Positions 30,497-41,724 of a stretch of 64,000 nucleotides of DNA are shown one piece after another. The DNA is taken from contig NC_081556.1 of assembly GCF_963082655.1 (NCBI RefSeq), forward strand, positions 310,001-374,000. The letters are read 5' to 3'. This DNA is from Stomoxys calcitrans. Taxonomy: Eukaryota; Arthropoda; Insecta; Diptera; Muscidae. The translations under genes and the position numbers were made by a program. Below the pieces are notes generated by a model, which searched no databases, was not told the origin of the DNA, and worked only from the letters and a program-made list of their open reading frames with translations. Every line of letters starts with the position of its first letter. Within the stretch, counting starts at the first letter, position 1.

Positions 30497-31560
30497 CCAA
30501 AAGTCGGGTGGTGCCGACTTTATAATACCCTACACCTACACTATATGTAAAAAGTGGGAGCTATACCTAATTTTGAACCAATTTCAATGGACCTCGGCAG
30601 ATGTTTTCAGATGGGTTATTAAACGAACCGAATCAAATTTTGAGCAAATATGTAATAAGCGCGGTTGACAAATGACAACAGTATTCCAAATTACTCAAAA
30701 TCCCAAGACTCAGATATATAAATCTGAGCCGATTTTGACCAAACTTCTTAGATATTGTGGTAGGCATCGAGAAAAGATTTGTGAACAAATTTTGGAAATA
30801 TTGGTCAATAAATGCGCTTGCAGTGACCCTAGAAGTGAAAATCGAGCGAAATACATATATGGCAGCTATATATAAATCTGAACCGAATACTATGAAATTC
30901 ACCTGGAATATTAAAAGTCACAAGAAATTCCTTCCTGCCAAATTTTGAGAGAATCGGTGCACTTTATTGCAATATTAGTCAGAATCTGACGAACATATAT
31001 ATGGGAGCTATGGACCGATTTCTATGAATTTCACCAGTAATGTCGAGTGGCATAAGAAAATCCTACCTGCCAAATGTCGAGAGTATCGGTTAACAAATAA
31101 GCACTTTATTGCAATATTTCTCAAAATTCGACGAACATATATATGGGGGCTATATCTAAATCTGAACCGGTTTCGAGCAAAAGTTTATGGATATTGTGGA
31201 AGTCGTCGAGGAAAGCGTTGTAAAATTTTTTGGAAAGATTGGTCAATAAATGCGCCTGCACTGGCTCTAGGAGTGAAAATCGGCTGATATATATGAGAGC
31301 TATATTTAAATCTGAATCGATTTTCCAATTTCAATAGGTTTCGTCTCTAGGCCGAAAAACATGCCAAATTTGAAGACGACCTGTAGTTTTTACACAAATT
31401 AACGTGGACGGACAGGCGGACATAGCTAAATCGAATCGGAAAGTGATTCTTTGTCGATCGGTATACTTATCAATGGGTCTATCTCACTTCCTTGTGGGTG
31501 TAACAAACAAATGCACTAAGTTATAAACCCCTGTACCACAGTAGTGGTGTAGGGGTTAAA
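30497..31560 (+). repeat. Dispersed repeat family 2 (F2), full-length copy
   Basis: It starts AAGTCGGGTGGTGCCGAC and TAATACCCTACACC, and ends CTGTACCACAGTAGTGGTGTAGGG, so the ends carry inverted CCCTACACC/GGTGTAGGG. Internal units of about 170-190 bp contain ATATATGGGAGCTAT, AATCTGAACCGATTTC, ATTCTGCCAAAT-like and GTCAATAAATGCGCTTGCA. A GGACGGACAGGCGGACATAG tail precedes the right end. The architecture parallels F1. Confidence 0.8.
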
Positions 31561-32938
31561 CAAATTGGATTGAATTAAAAATGTGATGAATGCTGAAAAC
31601 TTTGCTTTTACTAATCATCAGAAGAGCTAATTAGGATGTCCTTTTGATAGCAAAAAACCAGCATGTGCCGGATTATGCTGGAACAATTTTAGTTGCTGGT
31701 TTTTGTAAACCTCTTTTGGAGTGTGTGCGTGTCCCGAAAAATGTAGCTAAAGTGTGGGGGTGAAAATACCATTTTATGGAAAAGTGAAAGGGGGTCGTTT
31801 TACCTTTGAGTGTGGGTGTGTGATGTATGTGCAATTGTGTATGACACAGCTCAATTGAATGTTGCCACTAATATCCAACTCTAAAACTAGAATTTCTATT
31901 TTATTCTTTTTCGTTTGTTGTGTGGTGGGAGGCAATGTCACCTCGCCCAGGTGTGTGTGTGTGGTTGACGTCTTTAACTTTTCTGTAGTTGGTTGTTGCA
32001 CGTTGTTACTTCTGTTCGAAGTGGCAACATAGAAAGCGTCATGGCCAATAAAAGTTAACGTGGCGTAAACTCAAAATAGTTTGTCAATACGTTTAAAGAA
32101 ATTGCATGGGTGACAGGCAGTGCGTACTTAAATTGGGGAGGCGATGTGCAATGTCTTGCAACTGCGAATTTAAAAATTCGATTCAATTCGAGGGAGATGG
32201 GGCGGAGCGCCTAGGTACAACAACAAAAGTGCTTCTTGTGTAGTTTTTTTAAAGCTTCTTTGTATGCGTATATCGGCATTCTCACTTAAAGTTACAACGC
32301 CCGCTGTTACTGCTGCACCACCCATTTCCAGCTAAGCGGCAACCAGCTTCTTGGTAGCTCCTTAAGTCTCGGATACTTATTGTTTTTGCACGTTTAATGC
32401 AATCTATTAAGCTGGTATAAAATGAGAAACAAGATAAATACACTTAATTATTCATTATCTGTAGCTGCTGCTGCAACGTTTCTCCCTTTCTCTCTTACGC
32501 CATGTCGCCCTCTTTCCCAGCAAGCAATTCGCATCTCTTGGCATAAGTCGTTTCAAACGGCAAGAATATCGAAGAAACAACTTTTAAAGGAGAATTTAAA
32601 AAGGACTATAAATAAAAAAGTGGGGGAATAAAAAAGCAAAAAAAAAATCTACGTTTCGTGACTCGATGGCCATTAGATGCATTATTATCATTGATATGCT
32701 GTCTGCCGGTCGAAGTGAAAACGAAGAAAGATAATCCGCTTAGATCCCAATTTTAGCAAGTTATTTTGGGAAAGGTACCAAGAGTATATGTAACGTGTTA
32801 GGGAATTGATAAAACGAAATAAAAAAAATAAAATTATATAATATTAACATTGCAAAACATATTTTTTGTGATTTAATGAAGGAATTTGTCGATCAATATA
32901 TACTACTATTGCCCGTCTTTCATACCTTGTTTTTTCAG
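31561..32938. other. Unique-looking stretch upstream of a candidate exon
   Basis: GT-rich tracts (31800-31960) and AT-rich DNA. No ORF is recognised. It may be intron or promoter-proximal sequence of the gene using the exon at 32939. Confidence 0.3.
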
Positions 32939-32997
32939 ATCTCGACGGTTGCAGTGGCAAAGGTGTAAGCAGCGTAGTGATTATAAAGCCTGCGGAG
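32939..32997 (+). other. Candidate 59-bp internal exon
   Basis: A strong acceptor (CTTGTTTTTTCAG, ending at 32938) and a perfect donor GTAAGT at 32998-33003 bound a sequence that is GC-richer than its surroundings. Two of the three forward frames are open (for example SRRLQWQRCKQRSDYKACG). It could also be a non-coding exon. Partner exons are not identified. Confidence 0.35.
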
Positions 32998-33171
32998 GTA
33001 AGTGATTTTTGCTTTAAATCTTTTTAATTTGTAAACTTTTGAATACATGTTTCGCAAAAAACGCCCTTAAAAAAACTTGTATAATTTAGAAAATTCCATG
33101 GTGCTGATTTTGAATGTCTCACTACTTCACTATTTTATTTGAGTGTGTTTGATAAACTTCTATCTAGTTTT

Positions 33172-33950
33172 TTATACCCACCACCGAAGGATGCGGGTAT
33201 ATTCATTTTGTCGTTGCATAAGCGACACTTCGAAATATCCATATCTGTTGCTATAAAGTATCTATATTATTGATCGTCGTAAAAATCTAAGATCTAAAAT
33301 CTTGGAGGCCACCATAGTGCAGAGTTTAGCATGCCCGCCTCTCTTAATGCTGGCGTTATTTGTGGGGTACTTTGGGTTGGAAAAACTTCTGCCCAAAGAG
33401 GTGTCGCTCTGCAGTACGCCGTTTGGACTCATTGATATGTGAGAAGTTTGCCCCTGTTCCTTAATAGAATGTTCATGGGCGAATTTGCATTTGCAAAAAT
33501 CGAAGACGATGTAGCCACGTCCGTATATCTGTCTGTCTATTGAAGTCACGTTGCAGTCTTTTAAACGGAATATATTCAGCTGAAACTTTGCACAGATTCT
33601 TTTTTTGTCCTTAGTCAGGTTAATTGCGAAGATGGGTGATATCGGACTATATCTTGATATAGCCCCATTAAGACCAATTTCCTGATTTAGGTTAGTACGT
33701 TCATAAAAGCCGCATTTATAACCCGATTTTGCTTAAATTTGCGACAGCAAGTTGTATTAGGCACTTCAATATTCGTACCTATAGCTGCCATATGTACCGA
33801 TCTCCAGATTTAAGATCTTGGGGGCACAAAATTCGCAATTGAGAAATTTTGCACATTGAGTTGCGCCCCAATACTCGTGCTGACTATGGTCAGCCAAAAA
33901 TTTTAACAAATACTATATTTGCTGAACTTATTGCTAGACTTAGCCGAACT
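33172..33950 (-). repeat. F1-related copy interrupted by a SINE
   Basis: It opens TTTTTTATACCCACCACCGAAGG and continues with ACTTCGAAATATCC and, after the SINE at 33304-33497, ACGTCCGTATATCTGTCTG, TATAGCCCCATTAAGACC and ATGTACCGATCTCCAGATTT. It is more diverged from the F1 consensus than the copy at 16520. Confidence 0.65.
33304..33497 (+). repeat. SINE, internally deleted
   Basis: A-box head GGAGGCCACCATAGTGCAGAG and the body (CCAAAGAGGTGTCGCTCTG, ATTGATATGTGAGAAG) are present, but the B-box segment is missing. Confidence 0.75.
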
Positions 33951-34009
33951 TTGGCACATTTCATTCATATTGAATCAAAACGTTGTCTTCCACGGGTTTA
34001 AGTTAAATT

Positions 34010-34075
34010 AACTAGCTGTACCGGGCCCGCTACGCTGCGGCTATTTTATATTCTTGATATATACTTGAGGGCTTA
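34010..34075 (+). repeat. Head fragment of the CCGGGCCCGCT repeat
   Basis: CTGTACCGGGCCCGCTACGC, TGCGGCTATTTTATATTC. It matches the head of the element at 41725-42962. Confidence 0.5.
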
Positions 34076-34496
34076 AGCATCCGTTATTTCTGTGAATGCA
34101 AAGACATAACTGGGTATATAAGCGGGGAGAGTGCGAGAGGTGATGTGCGGCAGTATGTGCGAGAGAAGGAGTGTGTGGTGGTTTGATGCATGTGGCCCTA
34201 CTTGGTGTTCTTTGGCATGAAGGTCAGTCAGTAATTTAAGCTGCAGCTATGGACAAAGACGTTTGCCGTTCAATATGTTGGCAATGGTTAAACACCAATT
34301 TGGCAAGTCACTTATTTAAACATTGAAGGTAATATTAAAAAAAGTCAAAGTAATTAATTGTATGGACACCCTATACACTTAATGAATGAAATTGAAAAAG
34401 GTGGAGAGTTAAAACAAGTAAAGGAAAGAGGGTGCAGTATTTATGCTAACATTATGTGATGGGTCCCATAGGTTTGAAGGTAACCCAGTAAGGAAA

Positions 34497-35240
34497 AGCA
34501 AAAGTCGGGAGGTGCAGACTGTATAATAACTTACACCTACCCTATAAGTATAAAGTAGGAGCTATATCTAATTCTGAATCAATTTTGATGGACCTCGGCG
34601 GATGTTTTCAGAGGGATTATTAAACAATCCGTAAGCAAATATGTTCAAACTATAATAACTACGGTTGACAAATGACAACATTATTGCAAACTAGTCAAAA
34701 TCTGACGAACATATATATGGGAGCTATATCTAAATCTGAACCAATTTCGACAAAGGTATTGCGGTAGTCGTTGAGGAAAGCGTTGTGCAAAATTTTGGGA
34801 AGATTGGTCAATAAATCCGCTTGCATTGGCTCTAGAAGTGAAAATCATGCGATATACATATGTATATGGCAGCTATATCATAATCTGGACCGATTTCTAT
34901 GAAACTCACCAGTAATATTAAGAGTCATAGGCAAATCCTTCCTGCCAAATTTCGGTTGTTTTAGATATGGGAGCTATATCTAAAACAACCGTTTTCGAGC
35001 AAAATTCGTAGATATTGTGGTAGTCGTAGAGCAAAGCGTTGTGCAAAATTTTGGCAGGATTGGTCAATAAATGCGCTTGCATTTATTGGTTCTAGAAGTG
35101 AAAATCGGGCGATGTATATATATATATATGAGAACTTTATCTAATCATCAACCGATTTCTATGAAATGATGAGAGTCAAGAGAGAATCCTCTCAAGTCAT
35201 AATACTCTGTACCACAGTGGCGGTGTAGGGTATAAAAAGA
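34497..35240 (+). repeat. Dispersed repeat F2, near-complete copy
   Basis: It runs from AGCAAAAGTCGGGAGGTGCAG to GTACCACAGTGGCGGTGTAGGG. Four internal units are visible, each with ATATATGGGAGCTATATCTAA-like and GGTCAATAAATGCGCTTGCA segments. It lacks the GGACGGAC tail present in the copy at 30497. Confidence 0.75.
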
Positions 35241-35399
35241 GCATCTCTTACTAAATTTGGTAAAAATAGGACCAACATTTTAGCTACTGCAGCCATAGAA
35301 TCGCAAAGCGGATGAAAGATATATATGGGAGCTATATCTAAATATGAACCGATTTTGATGATTATTGCCATGTCTGGTGTGTTTATCAATTAGCAGACA

Positions 35400-35510
35400 T
35401 TGGTTCCCAGACATCTATACTGTTGGCGACACTTGTGAGGTAACCACCTTTCCTTGAGCTTAAATTTGTGTTGGACAGCACTCATTGATATGAGAGAAGC
35501 ATCCCCGCTG
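35400..35510 (+). repeat. SINE body fragment
   Basis: GGCGACACTTGTGAGGTA, then CTTGAGCTTAAATTTG and GCACTCATTGATATGAGAGA match the 3' half of the SINE. Confidence 0.55.
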
Positions 35511-35767
35511 TTTTTCAAATTTACTATAATTGACACAATCAGGCCTTGTATCGTTTGCGTGAGTCGTTAACCTAAGGGGGTCTGTTCATATTTTTCTACC
35601 TTCCTTCAGGTTTTTTCTAAGCGCGCGTTACTAGCCCAGCCTCAATCATGAAAACAGAAACATGCATCCCTTGATGTCTTCAGCCATCTCTTAGCTGTGA
35701 AATAGACGATGGTGCTTTTGGTGGCAATTGGTAATCAGCATCATAGCAGTATCTCAGTTTTTAAATA

Positions 35768-35905
35768 AGAGTCGGTGTCGCCCGGAACCTCACTGAGACC
35801 CTCCGCTTGAATCCTCTGATTACCCGCGACTGCATTTGCAGTTACTCCGCATTTTTGCGAAGTGTTCCACTATCCGTAAACTGTGGACGCGTCCGGTAGT
35901 TCTCA
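35768..35905. repeat. Block shared with 5545-5680
   Basis: Same ordered motifs as the block inside the Tc1/mariner relic (GTCGCCCGG, CTCACTGAGACCCTCCGCTT, ACCCGCGACTGC, GTTCCACTATC, CTGTGGACGCG). Here it stands alone, so it is its own repeat family. Confidence 0.6.
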
Positions 35906-36124
35906 AAATTTCTAGTTGTATCCATTTTCGTCTATGAATACGGTACTATGCCCCTCAGGCTCAATTGGATTTTGAAATAAGAGGACCATTGCGTAGGCTG
36001 ATGGTATCTGGTGTTTGGTAAATTTTGTTGCCATTGTTTCAGCTCTTAACATAAAGGCCGCAAACAAAATTACCAACTTGTTTCACTTCCTATTCTTCAT
36101 CGCTACTACTAAATTTGCTATGAA

Positions 36125-36412
36125 CATACCATTAAGGGACAAGGGATACTTCTCTCATATCAATGAGTGTAGTCTGATTAAAGTTAAAGCTAAATGATAA
36201 TGGGACTTCTTTTTTTATGCTGACTCCGAGCGGCGTGCCGCATAGTGACATCACTTCGTAGAGAAGTTTTAACATTGCAAGATACCTTACAAATGTAGGC
36301 AACAATAGTAAGGAGATAACCACCGGTGAATTTTTTTTGTCAACGCCGTGTTTTGAACCCAGGTGTTCGGCGCCATATGCGGATATGCTAACCTCTGTGC
36401 CGCAGTGGCTCC
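36125..36412 (-). repeat. SINE, near full length, reverse orientation
   Basis: Read on the minus strand: GGAGCCACTGCGGCACAGAG (A box), GGTTCAAAAC (eroded B box), CTCCTTACTATTGTTGCCTAC, then ACTTCTCTACGAAGTGATGTC and CACTCATTGATATGAGAG. Confidence 0.75.
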
Positions 36413-36639
36413 CACTACACCACTATCGTTTTAAGTGTTCTATTATAAGGTATGTCATGCCGCATCAATTTTGGCACAAAACAAATACACACTCACACCC
36501 ACTTAGAACGATTAGCCTAATGTGCACACAGGCTTAAGTCTATACCGCGTTTCGAGATTTTCGACGAGGAGATAGTCGACGCAATGTTATGAATAAACTG
36601 TAGATACTAAATTCAGGTCAATGTACTGTATGTAGAAGA

Positions 36640-36835
36640 GGATACCATGGGCCACTTATGACGCTGAGCGGCTGGAATCCTGGCGAGAACATTAGAAATA
36701 TTTTTCATTGGCGGCGGTTTTGGTGAGGTCTTTAACCATTTAAAACTTCTCTACTAAATGGCAAAGATGGTCCTTATCATTGATCTTAAACTAGACTCGC
36801 GAAGCACTCGAGTGGTAATAATAAAAATTAATTTC
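36640..36835 (+). repeat. SINE, eroded copy
   Basis: GACGCTGAGCGGCTGGAATCC (B-box region), ACATTAGAAATATTTTTCATTGG and AAAACTTCTCTAC; the A box is damaged. Confidence 0.55.
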
Positions 36836-36839
36836 AAAA

Positions 36840-37380
36840 TTTATGTTAATTGATAAAATCAGTTTAAATGTATTTGTTGCCTCTTCTACCACTGCCGTGA
36901 TATGAAGCATATGGTACTACACATTTAGCTCTGTATGTTTGTAGAGTGCCTTTGCATTATTGCCCGTGAGAGTTTGTGTGTGTGTGCGTGCAGAGCAGAT
37001 GATTTGTTGCCAAATGTAATTAACTAATTTTGTGGCCGATTCATTGGGGTACACAAAGAAGATCGCAGCTGGATATAAATCAAGTAGAAACTCACACACA
37101 CACACACATGCATCCTCTTTCACACACGTTCGCACAAACACAATCACAAGTCCCTGTATTGTGTGGGCATTCGATTTTATGCTTAGCATAGATTTCAAAG
37201 CATTAATTAAAGGATATCACTTGGTGTGTGTGCAATTGCATTGAAAAACCAGTCAGCAAATCTTCAAATGTTAAGATTTCACATAGTTTTGCTGCAATGC
37301 CTTTACACTACGCAACAAATTGAAAGTACATTTTTATGATGACATATGTCGTATCTCGGTCTATATTTGTCATTCTTGTT
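36840..37380. other. Unassigned stretch with CA/GT microsatellites
   Basis: Complementary GT-rich (36970-36990) and CA-rich (37089-37108) tracts about 110 bp apart. No gene recognised. Confidence 0.3.
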
Positions 37381-37680
37381 TATACCCACCGCCATAGAAT
37401 GGTTAACATATCGAAATATCGATTTCCAAGCCTACCGAGTATTGAGCGAGGTGTGTGCGTCTATCCGCAGTTCTGTTATAACCTGCTATAGCTTTTAAAA
37501 ATACAGATATTTTGCTGAAATCTTGCACAGATTCCTGTTTTGTCCATACGTTAAGCTCTTGAATAAACTCAGAGAAATTTGTTAGTAAATGCAGTAGAAA
37601 TGTTTGCCGTAACAGCAGAAAGTCTGCTGAAAATGGACAGCAATAATTGCTTGCTAACACAGCAAACATTTACAGCTGTT
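37381..37680. repeat. F1 end fragment joined to AGCAAACA-type repeat
   Basis: TATACCCACCGCCATAGAATGG and TATCGAAATATCGA are F1 end motifs. From about 37600, TTTGCCGTAACAGCAGAAAG and GCAAACATTTACAGCTG belong to the AGCAAACA family. Confidence 0.55.
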
Positions 37681-37689
37681 TTCAAATGG

Positions 37690-39400
37690 TAAAAAGTAAA
37701 AAAAAACTCCAAAAACATCATAAATATTTAAGAAATTGTAAAACTGGAAAAATTAACCGAGAACATTGCAAAACCAAAGAAGATTTATTTGAAGCCGGAA
37801 AATAGTCTGGAAAGCAATATCAACTGATATAATTAATAATTTTATATCTCACATTGCTAAAAGATGTGCATGTGTCATCCTGATTAAAGGATTTGCAACG
37901 AAATATTGAATTCAATATATTTTTTGTAGCTTAAATTGGGGGGTGCTTAGTCTTGTCCACTTATATTTGCGACTTAAAGTGCTGAGGAGGTGCTTAGGTT
38001 TTGGCCGGTACTGTATATAAACTAATCTCCCGATTTGAGTTCTTAAACCCATTTGCCGGTTTGTAGTTACTTGTAATGTATTGTGGAAATAGTTTTTTTT
38101 TTATATAGATCCTAGAAAACTGAATCTGACTCAAAAGGTCAGCGTTGTCCAACCTTAGTACATACCCTACGGGAAATGGGACAGGTCTCAATTCTCTTCC
38201 GGTCCCAATTCTCTTCCCCTTACATGGAAAAAACCTATCACTTTCATAAGGGTTTGTCGATCGACGTGACGAATTGCCACCATTCTAACACCGTAGGATA
38301 GGTCCTGGGAAAGTTCGAAAAGGCAGGCATTTTAAAGGAAGATAACATTAGTTAGCAAATATATTTAACGGATAAGCACTTTTTAACCATTATTAAGTGA
38401 CTTTTTTCCGCCCCATGCCACTATGGACTTACACCTAAGCCAGTAAATAATTAAGAATCATAAGTTATGACAATTGAAACTTTTCATTCCCTGTAGGAAT
38501 CCTATTCTGTAATTCTCCAGTATAGGACCAGTATATTTGGGGCAATTGACTATACATTTCTCATGGGGTAATAACTTGTTTGAACTTTGAAACCGATACT
38601 GATTTTGTTGCTGAAATTATTCATTAAGGGCGAATGGAAGCATTTAGTGTTGCATAGTGTTATCGTTTCAGTTTCCAAATGCATATTAGTTGCATTGATT
38701 GATTGACGTACAAACGAAACATTCCCTAGTTCGATAAACATTTGCTGCTACTTTAGATAAGTGTATGACTGAGCGACTTTAATGAAATAAATGAAACGCT
38801 ATTGAAATATTATCAATTTAGATTTGTTTTCTTGCTCGTCGACATGAGAAACCTTTTGATTTTCTCATCCTTTCGAATTTCTTTCTTTCTTTGGGCAATG
38901 CAAAAAGCCTTTCCATGTACTTGGTTATGGTGTAGAGGCACTCGTTCCGGACGGATAGAGAGACAGCCACACACTCGCACATTCTGTGTGTTTTCGTATG
39001 AGTGTTTCAATGCACCTAAGGGTGTAGTAATCTATCCCAATATTCTCTCGTTTTGTTAGATCGAAAGCTTGGTAGCAGCATTGTTCAGTAGCCCATAAAG
39101 AAAAAGAGGATGTGGTAGATGGGCTATAAATGGATTTGTTTTAAATGTTCAATGAATCAGAGCCAATCAAGTGCTTTTGAGTAGCTTCAATATAAGCGGG
39201 CGTTTAAAAGGAAACACTTACCAACAGATTGAGATTTGAATAAAACTATTTGCTACCTATTCACACTACACCGCAATATTTTTCATTTTTCTGACTTATT
39301 TGCCTTGCGAAAAGTCTTCTGGAGCCAATAACGGCGAAGGGAAAATTTAAGATTGCTAGAAGCAGAGTAAACTAAAGTACATTAAAATTGTATTGGGAAA
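37690..39400. other. Unassigned AT-rich stretch
   Basis: No gene or RNA recognised. Small ORFs near 38550 and 38802 show no motif. It could be intron or intergenic. Confidence 0.3.
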
Positions 39401-39404
39401 AGTA

Positions 39405-39728
39405 CAGGTTATAGACAGGGTTGTCGAGCATGGTTATTGTGGTATTTGTATCATAGAGGCGTTTTCGCAATAAATTCGATTTGAACCGTATTTGGCAGTT
39501 GTTGAAAGTCGTTATAGAACAGCCAAATCGGCTTGTGGCTTGTGTGGCTTGTAAGGGCTCAAGAAGTTAAAACGAGAGATCGGTTTATATGGGAACTATA
39601 TCAGATTATAGACCGATTTGAACCGTACTTGGAACAGTTGTTGTACATCATAACAGAACACTACATGCAATATTTGCGGCTTCCAGGGGCTCAAGAAGTC
39701 AAATCTGGAGATCGGTTTATATGGGAGC
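39405..39728 (+). repeat. F1 internal units
   Basis: Two units with GGCTCAAGAAGTTAAAACG, GATCGGTTTATATGGGA, ACCGTACTTGGAACAGTTGT and ACTACATGCAATATTTGC. They lead directly into the Jockey fragment at GTTTATATGGGAGCTATCT. Confidence 0.7.
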
Positions 39729-39729
39729 T

Positions 39730-40135
39730 ATCTTCTCAGACAGCCAGGTATCCATTAAATCACTGGAGAGCGTATTTCTGAACACAAAAATCGCCCTCGA
39801 CTGTCGCAGATCTCTCAACGAGATGGCTGAACAGTTCAAAATGCACCTGTTCTGGGTGCCGCGCCACAGAGATATCCCAGGGAATTGTAAAGCGAATGAG
39901 CTTGTGAGACTAGGAACAACCCCACACATTCCAGGGATAATGGAATCTGTGGGTATGCCTCCAGCGAAATTTAAGCTAAGTTTTCAAAATCGGCCGAAGG
40001 ACAACGAATGATAGATGGTCACAAAGAGGGGGCTGTGAGCATTCCAAAACTATGTGGCCTAATCTAGACTTGAAGAGGTCTACTGCTTTGTTGTCATTGG
40101 TTAGAACAGACCTCTCAGTCAATGTGTCCGTAACT
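39730..40135 (+). pseudogene. Jockey-type LINE RNase H fragment
   Basis: It reads FSDSQVSIKSLES, TKIALDCRRSLNEMAEQFK, LFWVPRHRDIPGNCKANELVRLGT, the RNase H core of Jockey-clade ORF2 (D-SQ, E to D changed in the CRR helix, WVPGH changed to WVPRH). After a frameshift near 40010 the reading continues WSQRGGCEHSKTMWPNLDLKRS..LLSLVRTDLS. Catalytic positions are damaged. Confidence 0.82.
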
Positions 40136-40164
40136 TAACCTAACTAAAAAAATCTGTTACAAAA

Positions 40165-40330
40165 TTAACACATATTACTGTTGAGCAAGCAAAAAATTGT
40201 TGCTACAATAGCAAATAAATTGCCGGGATTTGACCCATGCGTTCGGCGTCATAGGCGGACATGCTAACCTCTTGGCCACGGTGGTCTGCTACTATCAGCA
40301 GGCTTTTTTCTATGAGTGTACGGGCATTTT
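40165..40330. repeat. AGCAAACA-type fragment with inserted SINE head
   Basis: AACAAAATTAACACATATTAC, GAGCAAGCAAAAAATTG and, at the right end, CAGCAGGCTTTTTTCTATGAGTGTAC are family motifs. 40218-40292 is a reverse SINE head (minus strand: ACCGTGGCCAAGAGGTTAGC). Confidence 0.5.
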
Positions 40331-41710
40331 TTCCACCTAAAGTAAAATTGTCACTTTTCGAGTTTACACCCACACACAATCGCGAACCTCCCATTGCTGA
40401 CTGCTGGCAGATTGAGCATTACCCAATAAAAACAAAAACGAATTTTAATATTTTAAAGCGCGTAGCTAGCGCTCCGCCAAATGGAAGAGAGATATACAAA
40501 CTTTCCTTTGCTGTAAACAAAGCATTTTTGGCTTTAAAGAAGTTTCGAATTTTAACTTAAAAAATCATCCTTTACCTCAGACGAAGTTCTTAAAAGTTTT
40601 ACCGTAACTGAAGTGGTTTTAAAATCAAAATGTAGCATATTTACAACTAACTTTGAACGAAGGAGCGAAGTGCTGTACAATTACTAAAAAATTGTATTTC
40701 CCCAATAAAACAGAATTCTTTGTCGCAAAAATATTCCATTATTATTTTTTGCGTATGTGTGAGTGCATATGATGGCTATTTTTAATTTTGTTACACCCAC
40801 TGTGCGTTTCTTTTTCACTACAGCCTCATGAACGCATATAAAAGAGAATAATATAAAAGAGGGATACTATTTTTTTTTTTTTTGAGGTTGTACACACTAA
40901 AATTAAACTGATTGGTTGTTTCTTTTCTACCTTGCAATTGCCTACATGGCATGCTGTCTTGATTGTTGAAGATACACTGTATCTGTAGTTTTTTTTGTAT
41001 TACACATCCTCATTTCATTTTCACTCCCTCCTCGATAATGCTAATGTGAGCTCTAGTGGTATGCATAATCCTACTTTAGTTCTTTTCTCTGCTTAAAAAG
41101 AGGAAACAAAAACGAATTTGGCCATGCTGTGGACTTTTAAGCTGACTCCCTGTGGGATTTTGTGTTTTTTTTTTGTTGTTTACTTTGCTCCTTTGTAATT
41201 TAATGAGATAAAGTTCTTAATAGCTGCGGTATTTTTTTCTATTTGAAACACATTTTTGTGTTTCTATTCATTTTGGTATTTTCTTATCTTCGGGTTTCTT
41301 GCGGCCGGTTTTTAATTCGATGAAACACGGCATTAAAGAAGACAAAGAGGTACGGACGTGGTGAAGTATGGAAATTCTGACAATTTGGTTCACTATTCGC
41401 CATTTCTAAAGCATCCGTTCAAACGTATCCAAAATGGAATCTTTGTCTAATGCAGTGGTGCGCATAATGAAAATTTCCTTCATGCTAGCGTTCATGCCAA
41501 ATTTCCACGTACACGTATGCTCTTTGCTTCAGTCGGTGTTGAGAGAGCAACATGTGTAACTTGTGGGTGTGCGAAACTTTTTTTCTGTTTTCATATTAAA
41601 AATAATATTTTTTCCTGTTTGAACGTCCGAAAAGAATGGAAAAGAATTAAAGTGTCCTTAAAATTATGGTTATGATTAAAAAACGTCACGTTTAGTCAAA
41701 TAAACTAATT
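40331..41710. other. Unassigned AT-rich stretch
   Basis: T-rich, no ORF or RNA gene recognised. It looks like intron or intergenic DNA. Confidence 0.3.
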
Positions 41711-41724
41711 TTGACTCATATAGA

